DNA from: Solirubrobacter deserti
Lineage (GTDB): Bacteria; Actinomycetota; Thermoleophilia; Solirubrobacterales; Solirubrobacteraceae
Reading direction: 5' to 3'
DNA length: 64,000 nt
NCBI RefSeq assembly: GCF_027587175.1
Contig: NZ_JAPCID010000012.1
Span: 1 to 64,000, forward strand
The translations under genes were made by a program, and so were the position numbers. The notes beneath the pieces are model-generated. The model was given only the letters and a program-made list of their open reading frames with translations. It ran no database searches and was not told where the DNA came from. This document shows, one piece after another, positions 18,510 through 26,151 of the stretch. Position 1 is the stretch's first letter. The number at the start of each line of letters is the position of its first letter.

Positions 18510-19144
18510 GCTTCGTGGTGTTCGACCTCGACGGCGTGCTCGTCGACTCCGAGCAGGTCTGGGACCAGTCCCGCAAGGACGTCGTGAGCCAGCACGGCGG
18601 CACCTGGACCGACTCGGCCACCACCGACATGCTGGGCATGAGCTCGAAGGAGTGGCCCGTCTACCTGATCGAGCAGCTCGGCGTGCCGCTCACCGTCGAC
18701 GAGATCAACGAGGCCGTCGTGGCCGCGATGCTGCGCGAGTACGGCGAGCACCTGCCGCTGCTGCCGGGGGCGCGCGAGGCGGTGGAGCGGATGGCCGGGG
18801 CGTTCACGCTCGGGCTCGCCTCCTCCTCCAACCGCCCGATCATCGACCTCGTGCTGCGCGAGATGGGCGTGACGGACCGCTTCGCCGCCACGGTCTCCTC
18901 CGAGGAGGTCGCGCGCGGCAAGCCGGCGCCGGACGTCTACCAGGAGGCGCTGCGGCGCCTCGGCGCCGGGACGGCGACCGCGATCGAGGACTCCGACGCC
19001 GGCATCCGCTCCGCGCATGCGGCCGGGTTGTACGTGATCGCGATCCCGAACCCGCATTTCCCGCCCTCCGACGAGGCGCTCGCGCTCGCCGACCTGCGCC
19101 TGCCGGACCTCGACGCGCTCACCACGGATGCCGTCCGCCGCTGA
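18506..19144 (+). CDS. HAD-superfamily phosphatase (beta-phosphoglucomutase-like)
   Basis: 212-aa haloacid dehalogenase-type hydrolase. Motif I FDLDGVLVDS (nucleophile Asp7, acid/base Asp9), motif II in ASSSN near 109-113, the motif III Lys in GKPAPDVYQEAL and motif IV AIEDSDAGI are all intact. The cap domain is of the small helical type seen in phosphoglycolate phosphatase and beta-phosphoglucomutase relatives. The substrate is probably a sugar or glycolate phosphate, not decidable here. The start overlaps the LysR stop and the 3' end overlaps the TPR gene by 17 bases. Confidence 0.9.
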   Translation: MSFVVFDLDGVLVDSEQVWDQSRKDVVSQHGGTWTDSATTDMLGMSSKEWPVYLIEQLGVPLTVDEINEAVVAAMLREYGEHLPLLPGAREAVERMAGAFTLGLASSSNRPIIDLVLREMGVTDRFAATVSSEEVARGKPAPDVYQEALRRLGAGTATAIEDSDAGIRSAHAAGLYVIAIPNPHFPPSDEALALADLRLPDLDALTTDAVRR

Positions 19145-20273
19145 CGCGCTGTTCGCCCGCGCCTACGCCGCCGACGGCGCCGGGCGCTTCGAGGACGCCG
19201 AGCCGCTCTACCGGGAGGCCGCCGCGGCCGGGCACGCGACCGCGGCGTACAACCTGGCGGAGCTGCTCACGCGCCTGCCCGGTCGCGCGGCGGACGCGGA
19301 AGCCGCCTGCCACGCCGCGGTCGCCGCGGGCGATCCCGACGGCTGGTGGTTGCTCGGCTGGCTGCTGGAGGATCTCGACGGCCGCGACGCCGACGCCGAG
19401 CACGCGTGGCGGGAGGCCGTCGCGGCGGGCTCGCGCGGCGCCCGCACGGCGCTCGGCCGCTTCCTGGCCGCACGACGCCGGCTCGACGAGGCCGGCGAGG
19501 AGCTCGAGCGGGCGCTCGAGGACGACGTCGACGCGCTGTACGGGCTCGGCGCCGTGCGCGAGCAGCAGGGACGCGAGGGTGAGGCCGAGCTTCTGTACCG
19601 GCGCGCGATCAACGCCGGCAACACGGACGCGGTCGGGGCGCTCGGTGAGCTGCTCGCCGGCCAGCGGCGGGTGCAGGAGGCCGAAGGGCGGCTGCGGGCC
19701 GCCGTCGAGGCCGGGGAGGCGCAGCACCTGCTGACGCTGTACGGCGTGCTGGTCGGCGCGGGTCGCGCCGACGAGATCGAAGGCCTCGGCGGCGACTCCA
19801 TGGAGGCGCGGGTGCTGATCGCGACGCACCTGATGGACCGGGCGGGTCGCGAGGAGGACGCGGAGGCCGCGCTGCGGGCGCTGATCGACGACGGGCACGG
19901 CTTCCATCGTCACCTCGGCGACCTGCTCGCTCGCCAACCCGGCCGCGAGGACGACGCGGAAGCCGCGTACCGCGCCGCGCTCGCGGACGGTGCCCGCCAC
20001 ACCGAGCGCCGGCTCGGGCGCCTGCTGGCGCGGATCCCGGGCCGTGAGGCGGACGCCGAGGTTGCGCTGCGCGCCGCGCTCGCCGAGTACGAGCACGGCG
20101 ACGTGGAGCCGTTTGCGACCGACCACGTCCGGCTGGGCTCCGAGCGCGGGGGCGAGCTCGCCCGCAGCGACATGCTCGCCCGCGTCTGGCGCCAGCTCGG
20201 GGAGCTGCTCGCGCGCCTGCCCGGCCGTGAGGCGGACGCGCAGGCGGCGTTCCGGGCGGCTGAGGGGCGCTAG
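19128..20273 (+). CDS. Tetratricopeptide/Sel1-type repeat protein
   Basis: 381 aa built almost wholly of helical repeats of about 35 residues. Many contain a PGREADAEAA-like helix followed by a small-residue helix (LPGRAADAEAACHAAVAAGD; QPGREDDAEAAYRAALADG; IPGREADAEVALRAALAEY). Such solenoids are protein-interaction scaffolds. It has no signal peptide or membrane segment, so it is cytoplasmic. The gene starts inside the HAD gene, suggesting a joint transcript LysR-HAD-TPR. The partner is unknown. Confidence 0.82.
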   Translation: MPSAADALFARAYAADGAGRFEDAEPLYREAAAAGHATAAYNLAELLTRLPGRAADAEAACHAAVAAGDPDGWWLLGWLLEDLDGRDADAEHAWREAVAAGSRGARTALGRFLAARRRLDEAGEELERALEDDVDALYGLGAVREQQGREGEAELLYRRAINAGNTDAVGALGELLAGQRRVQEAEGRLRAAVEAGEAQHLLTLYGVLVGAGRADEIEGLGGDSMEARVLIATHLMDRAGREEDAEAALRALIDDGHGFHRHLGDLLARQPGREDDAEAAYRAALADGARHTERRLGRLLARIPGREADAEVALRAALAEYEHGDVEPFATDHVRLGSERGGELARSDMLARVWRQLGELLARLPGREADAQAAFRAAEGR

Positions 20274-20605
20274 GCGGCCGCGAACGCGTCGTCGCGCGTC
20301 GCGTGGAGGCTGAAGCGCGAAGCGGTGCCGGTGATCTCCAGGAGGCGCCGCACGGGGCCTTCGGGCGCGACGACGTGCAGGCGCTTGCCGGAGGCCTCCA
20401 GCGACTGGGCGGCGCGGAGGATCGTGCCGAGCGCGCTGGAGTCGATGAAGTCGACGCCGACGAGGTCGAGGACCACGGCATCCTGCGGGCCGGCGGCGGC
20501 CATGGCGAAGATCGCGCTCATCTCAGAGGTGGCGGCGAGATCGAGCTCGCCGCCGGCGACGATCAGGTGGCTGCCGTCGACGGGGTCGTGGTCGAGGGTG
20601 AACAT
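20270..20605 (-). CDS. STAS-domain anti-anti-sigma-like protein
   Basis: 111 aa from ATG20605 (a TTG at 20614 is also possible). The whole protein is one STAS domain: DLDLVGVDFIDSSALGTI-type core, here VVLDLVGVDFIDSSALGTIL, with the Ser of DSSALG as the likely phosphorylation site. Proteins of this type release a sigma factor from an RsbW-like kinase. No kinase, phosphatase or sigma gene is adjacent, so its partners must be elsewhere. It overlaps the convergent TPR gene by 4 bases. Confidence 0.86.
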   Translation of the reverse strand: MFTLDHDPVDGSHLIVAGGELDLAATSEMSAIFAMAAAGPQDAVVLDLVGVDFIDSSALGTILRAAQSLEASGKRLHVVAPEGPVRRLLEITGTASRFSLHATRDDAFAAA

Positions 20606-20620
20606 GGTTCGCAACCTATC

Positions 20621-21229
20621 TCAGCTTCGGTCCTGCATGCTCCGGAAGAGGCCCGGCATGCGTCGGATCATGGTCGGAATGTCACGTCGTGAACGGTGAA
20701 GGGCTTCGCGCAGGGCGGTGGCCGCGTCCGGGCCGTGGATCGGCGGGCCGTGGCCGACGAGCAGGTGGTCGGGCAGGAACGTCCTGAGATTGCCGGGCGG
20801 GAACGCGCGGCGGAACATGTGCACGCCGGCCGGGCCGGGCCCGACCGCGTAGTGCGTCGCGGTGCCGATCGACTCGGCGACCACGAGGCCCTTGGGCCCG
20901 GGCCACCACAGCGCGCGCTCCTTCCAGATCAGCTGGTCGAGCGCGATGACCGTGAACGGGGCGTCCGGGACGTGGTCGGGCAGCTTGTGGAACGGGGCGC
21001 CGAGGCGCTGCGCGAGGGCGGCGCCGTCCCGCCCGTGGGCGACGAACAGCTGCAGCACGCCGGCGATCTCGCCGAGCGCGGCAGCGCGCGTGAGCGCCTC
21101 CTCGTCCTCGAACGGGTCCACGAGCCAGACGCGGCCGTCGTGGGCGAGGGCGTGCGCGGCGCGTTGCAGCGGGTCCTCGGCGACCCAGGTCAGCCCGAGC
21201 GGATGTTCTTCAAGCGGCACCGTGCGCAC
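20621..21229 (-). CDS. Hypothetical protein, possibly degenerate metallo-beta-lactamase fold
   Basis: About 202 aa from the GTG at 21229, preceded by a GGAGGG ribosome site. I do not recognise the family firmly. The order of elements (DGRVWLVDPFED, QLFVAHGRDGAALAQRLGAP, VAESIGTATHYAVGPG, and the end LLVGHGPPIHGPDAATALREAL) resembles a metallo-beta-lactamase-like hydrolase. The HxHxDH metal motif is absent, so it is probably catalytically dead or a different enzyme. It lies 15 bases upstream of the STAS gene on the same strand and may share its transcript. Confidence 0.62.
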   Translation of the reverse strand: MRTVPLEEHPLGLTWVAEDPLQRAAHALAHDGRVWLVDPFEDEEALTRAAALGEIAGVLQLFVAHGRDGAALAQRLGAPFHKLPDHVPDAPFTVIALDQLIWKERALWWPGPKGLVVAESIGTATHYAVGPGPAGVHMFRRAFPPGNLRTFLPDHLLVGHGPPIHGPDAATALREALHRSRRDIPTMIRRMPGLFRSMQDRS

Positions 21230-21258
21230 GCTACCCTCCGCCTCAGTGGAGTGAACGG

Positions 21259-21308
21259 CCACCGCACCTGTTTCTCTCCGGCCAACCCCTGGGCCGGGCG
21301 TGCGGTGG
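21259..21308 (+). promoter_or_regulatory. Nested hairpin in the ABC-F leader
   Basis: CCACCGCAC (21259-21267) pairs perfectly with GTGCGGTGG (21300-21308). Inside, CCGGCC (21278-21283) pairs with GGCCGG (21292-21297). Located 75-124 bases before the ABC-F start, it could be part of an attenuator together with the hairpin at 21356-21377. Confidence 0.4.
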
Positions 21309-21355
21309 CGTGGTGTCGGTTCGACTCCTCGTTCGTCCGCGCGCGCCCGCAGGCC

Positions 21356-21377
21356 CGGTCCTCATCCGAAAGGACCG
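21356..21377 (+). promoter_or_regulatory. Hairpin sequestering the ABC-F ribosome-binding site
   Basis: CGGTCCT (21356-21362) can pair with AGGACCG (21371-21377). The AAAGGA ribosome site of the ABC-F gene (21369-21374) lies mostly in the right arm, 8-9 bases before the ATG at 21383, so closing this hairpin would block translation. Confidence 0.45.
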
Positions 21378-21382
21378 CACCC

Positions 21383-22993
21383 ATGCTCAAGGGCACCGAC
21401 CTCACGATCACCCCGCTCTTCGACGGGATCTCGCTGACGCTCGACGACGGCGCACGCGCCGGGCTCGTCGGCGCGAACGGCATCGGCAAGACGACGCTGC
21501 TGCGGCTGCTGGCGGGCGTCGCTCGTCCTGATCGCGGCGCGGTCGCGGCGGGCGTCGGCGACCGCGTCGGCTACCTGCCGCAGGACGTGCTGGACCCACG
21601 CGCGACGATCGACGACCTGCTCCGACGAGCCCTCGGGGAGGTGTGGGAGGTCCGGCTCGAGCTCGACGCGCACGAGCGGGACCTCGTCGACCTCGACGCG
21701 TACGGCGCGGCGCAGGAGCGCTTCGAGGCGCTCGGCGGCTGGGCGCTGGAGGCGCGGCTGGACGAGGCGCGCCGGCGGCTCGGGATCGAGGCGCTGGACC
21801 GTGGCGCCCGCCTCGGCGAACTGAGTGGGGGCGAGGCGGCGCGCTGCCTGCTCGCGTCCGTGCTGCTCGGCGACCCGACCGTGCTGCTGCTCGACGAGCC
21901 GACGAACCACCTCGACGCGGACGGCCGCGCCTGGCTGGCGGAGTGGCTCGCGGGCTTCTCCGGCACGCTGCTCACGGTCTCACACGACCGCGACTTCCTC
22001 GACGCGACCGTGGACCGCGTCTACGAGCTCTCGGCCGACGGGCTGGAGGTCTATGAGGGCGGCTACACGGCCTACCGCGAGGAGAAGGAACGCCGGCGCG
22101 AGCGGCTGGCGCTGCTCGTCGAGGCGCAGGACAAGAAGCGGCGCCGGCTGGAAGCCGACATCGCGATGACGGCGCGCCAGGCCCAATGGACCGAGCGCAC
22201 CGTCAGCCGCCGCGAGGCGCCCAAGCTCAAGCGCTACGCCAAGAAGGTGGCGCAGAAGTCCAAGGCGCGCGAGCACCGGCTCCGGCGCGAGATGGCGTCC
22301 GAGGACTGGGTGCGCGCGCCGCGCGAGCCGGCCGCGTTCAAGGTGCGGCTGGAGAGCGAGGACGGCGGGCGGCGGCTGGTCGCGGCGCTGCGCGGCGTGA
22401 CCGTTCCGGGCGTGCTCGAGGACGTGTCGCTGACGCTGCACGCGGGCGATCGCGTGGCGTTGATCGGGCCGAACGGGTCGGGCAAGTCCACGCTCCTGCA
22501 CGTGCTGAGCGGGCGGCTGGTGCCGGCGGCCGGCGAGGTGGACGTGCGCGGCGGGACGCGCCTGCTCCCGCAGGTGGGCGTCGCGGCGCTGCCCGGCGAC
22601 TCCGCGCGCACGGCCGCCGACGTCGCTCTGCTGGCCTGGTTCCGCGCCCAAACGGCCTTGCCGGAGTCCGAGGCGCGGACACTGCTCGCGCACTACCGGC
22701 TCGGCGTGGACGCGATCGACCGGCCGCTCGCGACGCTCTCGCCGGGCGAGCGGGCGCGCGTGCACGTGGCGGCGATCGTCGGCGCGGGCGCGGACCTGAT
22801 CCTGCTCGACGAGCCGACCAACCACCTCGACTTCGACACGCTCGAGATCATCGAGGCGGCGCTGCGCGCGTACCGCGGGACGCTCGTCGTGGCCACGCAC
22901 GACCGGCGCCTGATCGAGGCCGTCGAGTGCGATCAGGTGCTGGAGGTGCGCGACAAGGGGCTGAGGGCGAACGCCTCCGCGATCAGCTCGTAG
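21383..22993 (+). CDS. ABC-F family ribosome-associated ATPase
   Basis: 536 aa with two ABC domains and no membrane segment. Domain 1: GANGIGKTT near 32-40, signature LSGGE, Walker B LLLDEPTNHLD. Between them is a basic linker with the charged helix REEKERRRERLALLVEAQDK (the P-site tRNA interaction motif region). Domain 2: GPNGSGKST, signature LSPGE, and a second LLLDEPTNHLDF. ABC-F proteins act on the ribosome; some confer antibiotic resistance, others tune translation. The structured leader (21259-21377) favours an inducible, resistance-type role, but this is inference. The 3' end overlaps the convergent oxidoreductase gene by 61 bases. Confidence 0.9.
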   Translation: MLKGTDLTITPLFDGISLTLDDGARAGLVGANGIGKTTLLRLLAGVARPDRGAVAAGVGDRVGYLPQDVLDPRATIDDLLRRALGEVWEVRLELDAHERDLVDLDAYGAAQERFEALGGWALEARLDEARRRLGIEALDRGARLGELSGGEAARCLLASVLLGDPTVLLLDEPTNHLDADGRAWLAEWLAGFSGTLLTVSHDRDFLDATVDRVYELSADGLEVYEGGYTAYREEKERRRERLALLVEAQDKKRRRLEADIAMTARQAQWTERTVSRREAPKLKRYAKKVAQKSKAREHRLRREMASEDWVRAPREPAAFKVRLESEDGGRRLVAALRGVTVPGVLEDVSLTLHAGDRVALIGPNGSGKSTLLHVLSGRLVPAAGEVDVRGGTRLLPQVGVAALPGDSARTAADVALLAWFRAQTALPESEARTLLAHYRLGVDAIDRPLATLSPGERARVHVAAIVGAGADLILLDEPTNHLDFDTLEIIEAALRAYRGTLVVATHDRRLIEAVECDQVLEVRDKGLRANASAISS

Positions 22994-23958
22994 GAGCGGC
23001 GCCGGACCTCGTGGTCGTGGGTGATCGTGACGACGATCACCTCCTGCGCGCCGTACTCGGCGGCGACGGCCTCGATCCCGTCGCGCACCTGGTCCGGCGT
23101 GCCGAGGATGGAGCGGCGCCCGCGAGCCTTGCGGGCGTCCGCCTCGTCCAGCGTCTCCAGGAAGCGGACGGCGGTGTCGGGCGGCGGGACCTCGATCAGC
23201 CGCCCGCGGCGCAGCATCGCGAACGCCATCTGGCTGGAGGCGGCGAGCCGCGCGGCCTCCTCCTCGGAGTCGGCGGCGAGCGCCCAGACGGCGACGGCCG
23301 TCTGCGGCGTGTCCAGCCGCACTCCGTCGCGGAACTCGCGCGCGTACAGCTGGGCGATGTCGGCGCCCTTGGGATTGATGAAGTCCGCGAACGCGTAGGG
23401 GAGACCCATCTCGGCCGCCCAGACGGCGGACTGCGGCGAGGAACCGAGCAGCCACGGCTCCGGCGTCTCGGGGCGGCCGGGGAGGACCTTCTGCAGTCGC
23501 GCGAGCGGGTTGGAGACCGTGATCGTGCCCTCGAAGTAGGCCAGCAGCTCCTGCAGCTGCTCGGGGAAGTCGTCCGGGAGCGCGTGGTTGCGGTCGCGCT
23601 GCAGCGCGTGCGTGGTCATCGGGTCGGTGCCGGCGGCGCGGCCGAGACCGAGGTCGATCCGGCCCGGGTACAGGCCCGCGAGCACGCTGAAGGTCTCGGC
23701 CACCTTGAACGGGCTGTAGTGCGGGAGCATCACGCCGCCGCTGCCGACGCGGATACGCTCGGTCGCGGCCGCGATCGGGCCGATCAGCGCCTCCGGCGAC
23801 GGGCCGGCGAGCATCGGCCCGCCGTGGTGCTCGGCCACCCAATAGCGGTGGTAGCCGAGGTCGTCCGCGAGGCGCGCGAGGTCGAGCGTGTTGTGCAGCG
23901 CCTGGGAGCCGGTGGACCCTTCCGCGATCGGTGACTGATCGAGGACGCTGAGCAGCAT
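22933..23958 (-). CDS. LLM-class flavin-dependent oxidoreductase
   Basis: 341-aa luciferase-like monooxygenase (MLLSVLDQSPIAEGSTGSQA start, YHRYWVAEHHGGPMLAGPSP, IRVGSGGVMLPHYSPFKVAE, the pattern of the MsnO8/LLM group). It uses reduced FMN or F420; which one is not evident. The ATG at 23958 is followed directly by the conserved N-terminal motif and preceded by a -10-like TATCCT 7 bases upstream, suggesting a leaderless start. It diverges from the SMP-30 gene with only 24 bases between start codons. The substrate is unknown. Confidence 0.9.
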   Translation of the reverse strand: MLLSVLDQSPIAEGSTGSQALHNTLDLARLADDLGYHRYWVAEHHGGPMLAGPSPEALIGPIAAATERIRVGSGGVMLPHYSPFKVAETFSVLAGLYPGRIDLGLGRAAGTDPMTTHALQRDRNHALPDDFPEQLQELLAYFEGTITVSNPLARLQKVLPGRPETPEPWLLGSSPQSAVWAAEMGLPYAFADFINPKGADIAQLYAREFRDGVRLDTPQTAVAVWALAADSEEEAARLAASSQMAFAMLRRGRLIEVPPPDTAVRFLETLDEADARKARGRRSILGTPDQVRDGIEAVAAEYGAQEVIVVTITHDHEVRRRSYELIAEAFALSPLSRTSST

Positions 23959-23965
23959 GCGTTCC

Positions 23966-23975
23966 AGGATAGGGT
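23966..23975. promoter_or_regulatory. Overlapping divergent -10 elements (symmetric promoter)
   Basis: On the + strand TAGGGT (23970-23975) lies 7 bases before the SMP-30 ATG. On the - strand TATCCT (23971-23966) lies 7 bases before the oxidoreductase ATG. The two hexamers share the central TA, so one sequence can place leaderless starts in both directions. No clear -35 is visible for either. Confidence 0.5.
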
Positions 23976-23982
23976 CCGGCCC

Positions 23983-24873
23983 ATGGGAGCTCGTGAGTTG
24001 CGCACGCTGGTCGAGGGCGGGTCCTTCTTCGAAGGGCCGCGGTGGCACGAAGGACGCTGGTTCGTGTCGGACTTCTACACCGGGACGGTGCGCACGGTCG
24101 ACCCGGCAACGGGCGCGCAAGAGGTCGTGATGGAGGTGCCGGGGCAGCCGTCCGGGCTCGGCTGGATGCCGGACGGGTCGATGCTCGTCGTCTCCATGAA
24201 CGACCACACGCTGCTGCGGCGGTCGCCCTCGGGGGAGGTGACCGTGCACGCCGACGTGACCGAGTACTGCGGCGGGCACCTGAACGACCTGATCGTCGAC
24301 GGCCAGGGCCGCGCGTACGTGGGCAACTTCGGCTTCGACCTGATGGAGATGGCCGACCCGGCGCCGACCACGCTCGTGCGTGTGGACCCCGACGGGACCG
24401 CGCGTCCCGAGGGCCAGGACCTGTGGTTCCCGAACGCGATGATGATCGACGGCGACACGCTGATCGTCGCCGAGACGTTCGGCGGCGGCTTCAGCGCCTT
24501 CACCATCGCTGCGGACGGCTCCTTGACCGACCAGCGGGTGTGGGGGCAGATCGCGCCGCGCGTGGCGCCCGGCTCGGTCGCGGAGATGCTCCCGAACCTC
24601 GGCTACGCGCCCGACGGCGCGACGCTCGACGCCGAGGGCCACATCTGGGCGGCCGACGGGATCGGCGGGCCGACCTGCCGGATCGCGCCGGGCGGCGAGA
24701 TCGTCGACGAGATCGAGCTGCCCGAGGACCTCGCGGTGTTCGCCTGCCAGCTCGGTGGGGAGGATGGTCACACGCTGCTGCTGTGCGCCGCGCCCGACTT
24801 CCTGGAGGTCAACCGGCGTGACGCCCGCGAAGCCGTCCTGCTCACCACCACCGTGGAGGTGCCCGCCGCATGA
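23983..24873 (+). CDS. SMP-30/gluconolactonase/LRE family protein
   Basis: 296-aa six-bladed beta-propeller hydrolase of the gluconolactonase family (SFFEGPRWHEGRWFVSDFYT with the metal-binding Glu, then LNDLIVDGQGRAYVGNFGFD, WFPNAMMIDGDTLIVAETFG with the metal-site Asn). Family members open sugar lactones or related esters using Ca2+ or Zn2+. The stop overlaps the GlcG-like gene start (ATGA), a coupling that implies a shared pathway, perhaps oxidation of a sugar acid. Expression may come from the shared promoter at 23966-23975. Confidence 0.9.
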   Translation: MGARELRTLVEGGSFFEGPRWHEGRWFVSDFYTGTVRTVDPATGAQEVVMEVPGQPSGLGWMPDGSMLVVSMNDHTLLRRSPSGEVTVHADVTEYCGGHLNDLIVDGQGRAYVGNFGFDLMEMADPAPTTLVRVDPDGTARPEGQDLWFPNAMMIDGDTLIVAETFGGGFSAFTIAADGSLTDQRVWGQIAPRVAPGSVAEMLPNLGYAPDGATLDAEGHIWAADGIGGPTCRIAPGGEIVDEIELPEDLAVFACQLGGEDGHTLLLCAAPDFLEVNRRDAREAVLLTTTVEVPAA

Positions 24874-25265
24874 TTTCGTTGGAACGCGCCCAGGCCCTGA
24901 TCTCGTCGGGCATCGAGGAGGCGGGGCGCCAGGGGTTCAAGCTCGCGTTCGCGGTCGTCGACGCGTCCGGGCACCTCGTCGCTTCCGCCCGGATGGACGG
25001 TGCGCCCTGGATCGCGCCGGACGTCGCGCTCGGCAAGGCCTGGACGGCCGCCGCCTACGGCGCGCCGAGCGCCGCCCAGGGCGAGAAGATGAAGGAGCTG
25101 CACGCGTTCTCGGCGTCGATCTCCGCCGCGACCGGCGGCCGCTTCACGCCCCAGATCGGCGGGTTGCCGGTGACGGACGGGGACACCGTGATCGGCGCGA
25201 TGGGCGCGAGCGGCGGCACGGGCCAGCAGGACGAGGACGTCGTGCGGGCCGCTATCGGGTCCTGA
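24870..25265 (+). CDS. GlcG/HbpS-family protein
   Basis: 131 aa, a single GlcG/HbpS-like domain (MISLERAQALISSGIEEAGR; FAVVDASGHLVASARMDGAP; GGLPVTDGDTVIGAMGASGG). In glycolate operons GlcG is of unknown function, while HbpS relatives bind haem and interact with a sensor kinase. There is no signal peptide. Translational coupling to the SMP-30 gene suggests it assists that lactonase pathway. The 3' end overlaps the convergent DUF559 gene by 14 bases. Confidence 0.9.
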   Translation: MISLERAQALISSGIEEAGRQGFKLAFAVVDASGHLVASARMDGAPWIAPDVALGKAWTAAAYGAPSAAQGEKMKELHAFSASISAATGGRFTPQIGGLPVTDGDTVIGAMGASGGTGQQDEDVVRAAIGS

Positions 25266-26091
25266 CGCGCGTCACGTCCCAGCCGTCCGCCGCCAGCAGC
25301 GCGTCGCGGCGCTGATCGTCGCGGCGCGTGGGCGGGCGGTCGTGGTGCGGCCCGTCGACCTCGACGATGCGCTGCTCGTCGGGCCAGTGGAAGTCCACCT
25401 CGATCTTCACGTTGACCAAGGGCTCGCGGTCCTGCGCGGCCAGGAACGCGTCCTCCTTGGCGCTGCGCGTGCCCGCCGAGCCCTGCGCGCGCAGCTCGAG
25501 CGCGCGTTCGAGCACGTGCAGATGGCGGCGGCCGTTCGCGCGCTCCATCGCGTCCTCGGTCGCGGTGAGGCTGAAGATGTGGCGGTACTCGGCCTGGTGG
25601 ATGACGTAGGCGAGCTGGTGCGGCGCGAGCTCGTCGGTGAGGTCGACGCACATGCGCGCGACGGTGGTCACGCGAATGCCGTTGTGAACGAGCACATCCC
25701 GCGGATCCAGGTTGCGGACGGTGTGCACCTCGACGCCGTCGAGCCTCCGGCGCTTCGTGGATACCACGTGGACCCTGTGCGTGCGCCAGCGCGAGACGTC
25801 CCAAAATCGCGCCGCCGACAGGCCGCTCAGCGCGGCGTCGTCGCCGGCCGCGAGCACCGCGGCCGACCACCGTCCCTCACGCGAGAGCCCGGGATGGCCG
25901 ACCGCGTACACCCCGCGATGGACCCGGTGCAGTCTTCCCGTGCCCACAGCGCGCGTGACGGCCGGTCCGCTCATGCCGGCCGCGAGCAGCTGCGCGATCG
26001 TCACGACGCCGTGCTGCCGCGCGGCGACGGTGCTGATCTCGACCGGGGGTGCCGCAGGGAGCTTTCGCTGAGCGGAAGTGGATTGCGGCAC
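25252..26091 (-). CDS. AbiEi-like N-domain plus DUF559 nuclease-fold protein
   Basis: 279 aa. The N-terminal part (VAARQHGVVTIAQLLAAGMS, GRLHRVHRGVYAVGHP) looks like the winged-helix domain of AbiEi antitoxins. The C-terminal part (FHWPDEQRIVEVDGPHHD, then DALLAADGWDVTRVR) is a DUF559/Vsr-like endonuclease fold with an acidic/His active-site-like stretch. No partner toxin lies next to it; this architecture is often multicopy and stand-alone in actinobacteria. No other plausible start precedes the conserved region, so GTG26091, which lies inside the dispersed repeat 26045-26095, appears to be the start. The first 16 residues (MPQSTSAQRKLPAAPP) therefore come from the repeat. Confidence 0.8.
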   Translation of the reverse strand: MPQSTSAQRKLPAAPPVEISTVAARQHGVVTIAQLLAAGMSGPAVTRAVGTGRLHRVHRGVYAVGHPGLSREGRWSAAVLAAGDDAALSGLSAARFWDVSRWRTHRVHVVSTKRRRLDGVEVHTVRNLDPRDVLVHNGIRVTTVARMCVDLTDELAPHQLAYVIHQAEYRHIFSLTATEDAMERANGRRHLHVLERALELRAQGSAGTRSAKEDAFLAAQDREPLVNVKIEVDFHWPDEQRIVEVDGPHHDRPPTRRDDQRRDALLAADGWDVTRVRTR

Positions 26092-26095
26092 CCCC
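26045..26095 (-). repeat. Dispersed 51-bp double palindrome, copy A
   Basis: The outer arms GGGGGTGCCGCA (26045-26056) and TGCGGCACCCCC (26084-26095) are perfectly complementary; an inner stem CTTTCGCT/AGCGGAAG also pairs. On the - strand it matches copy B (32844-32894) at about 45 of 51 positions by my count. It begins 57 bases beyond the reductase stop and contains the start codon of the DUF559-type gene. Confidence 0.85.
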
Positions 26096-26151
26096 GGATC
26101 TTTACGCCGCCCGCTGTGACGGATCTACACGCGTTCGCAAGAATTCCGTGC

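Noticed and set aside
21310-21340. tRNA T-loop-like sequence GGTTCGACTCC
   Set aside because: The flanking bases give only two T-stem pairs and no acceptor, D or anticodon stems can be formed.
25252-26091. Type IV toxin-antitoxin system
   Set aside because: Only the AbiEi-like domain is present; no AbiEii-type nucleotidyltransferase toxin gene lies beside it.
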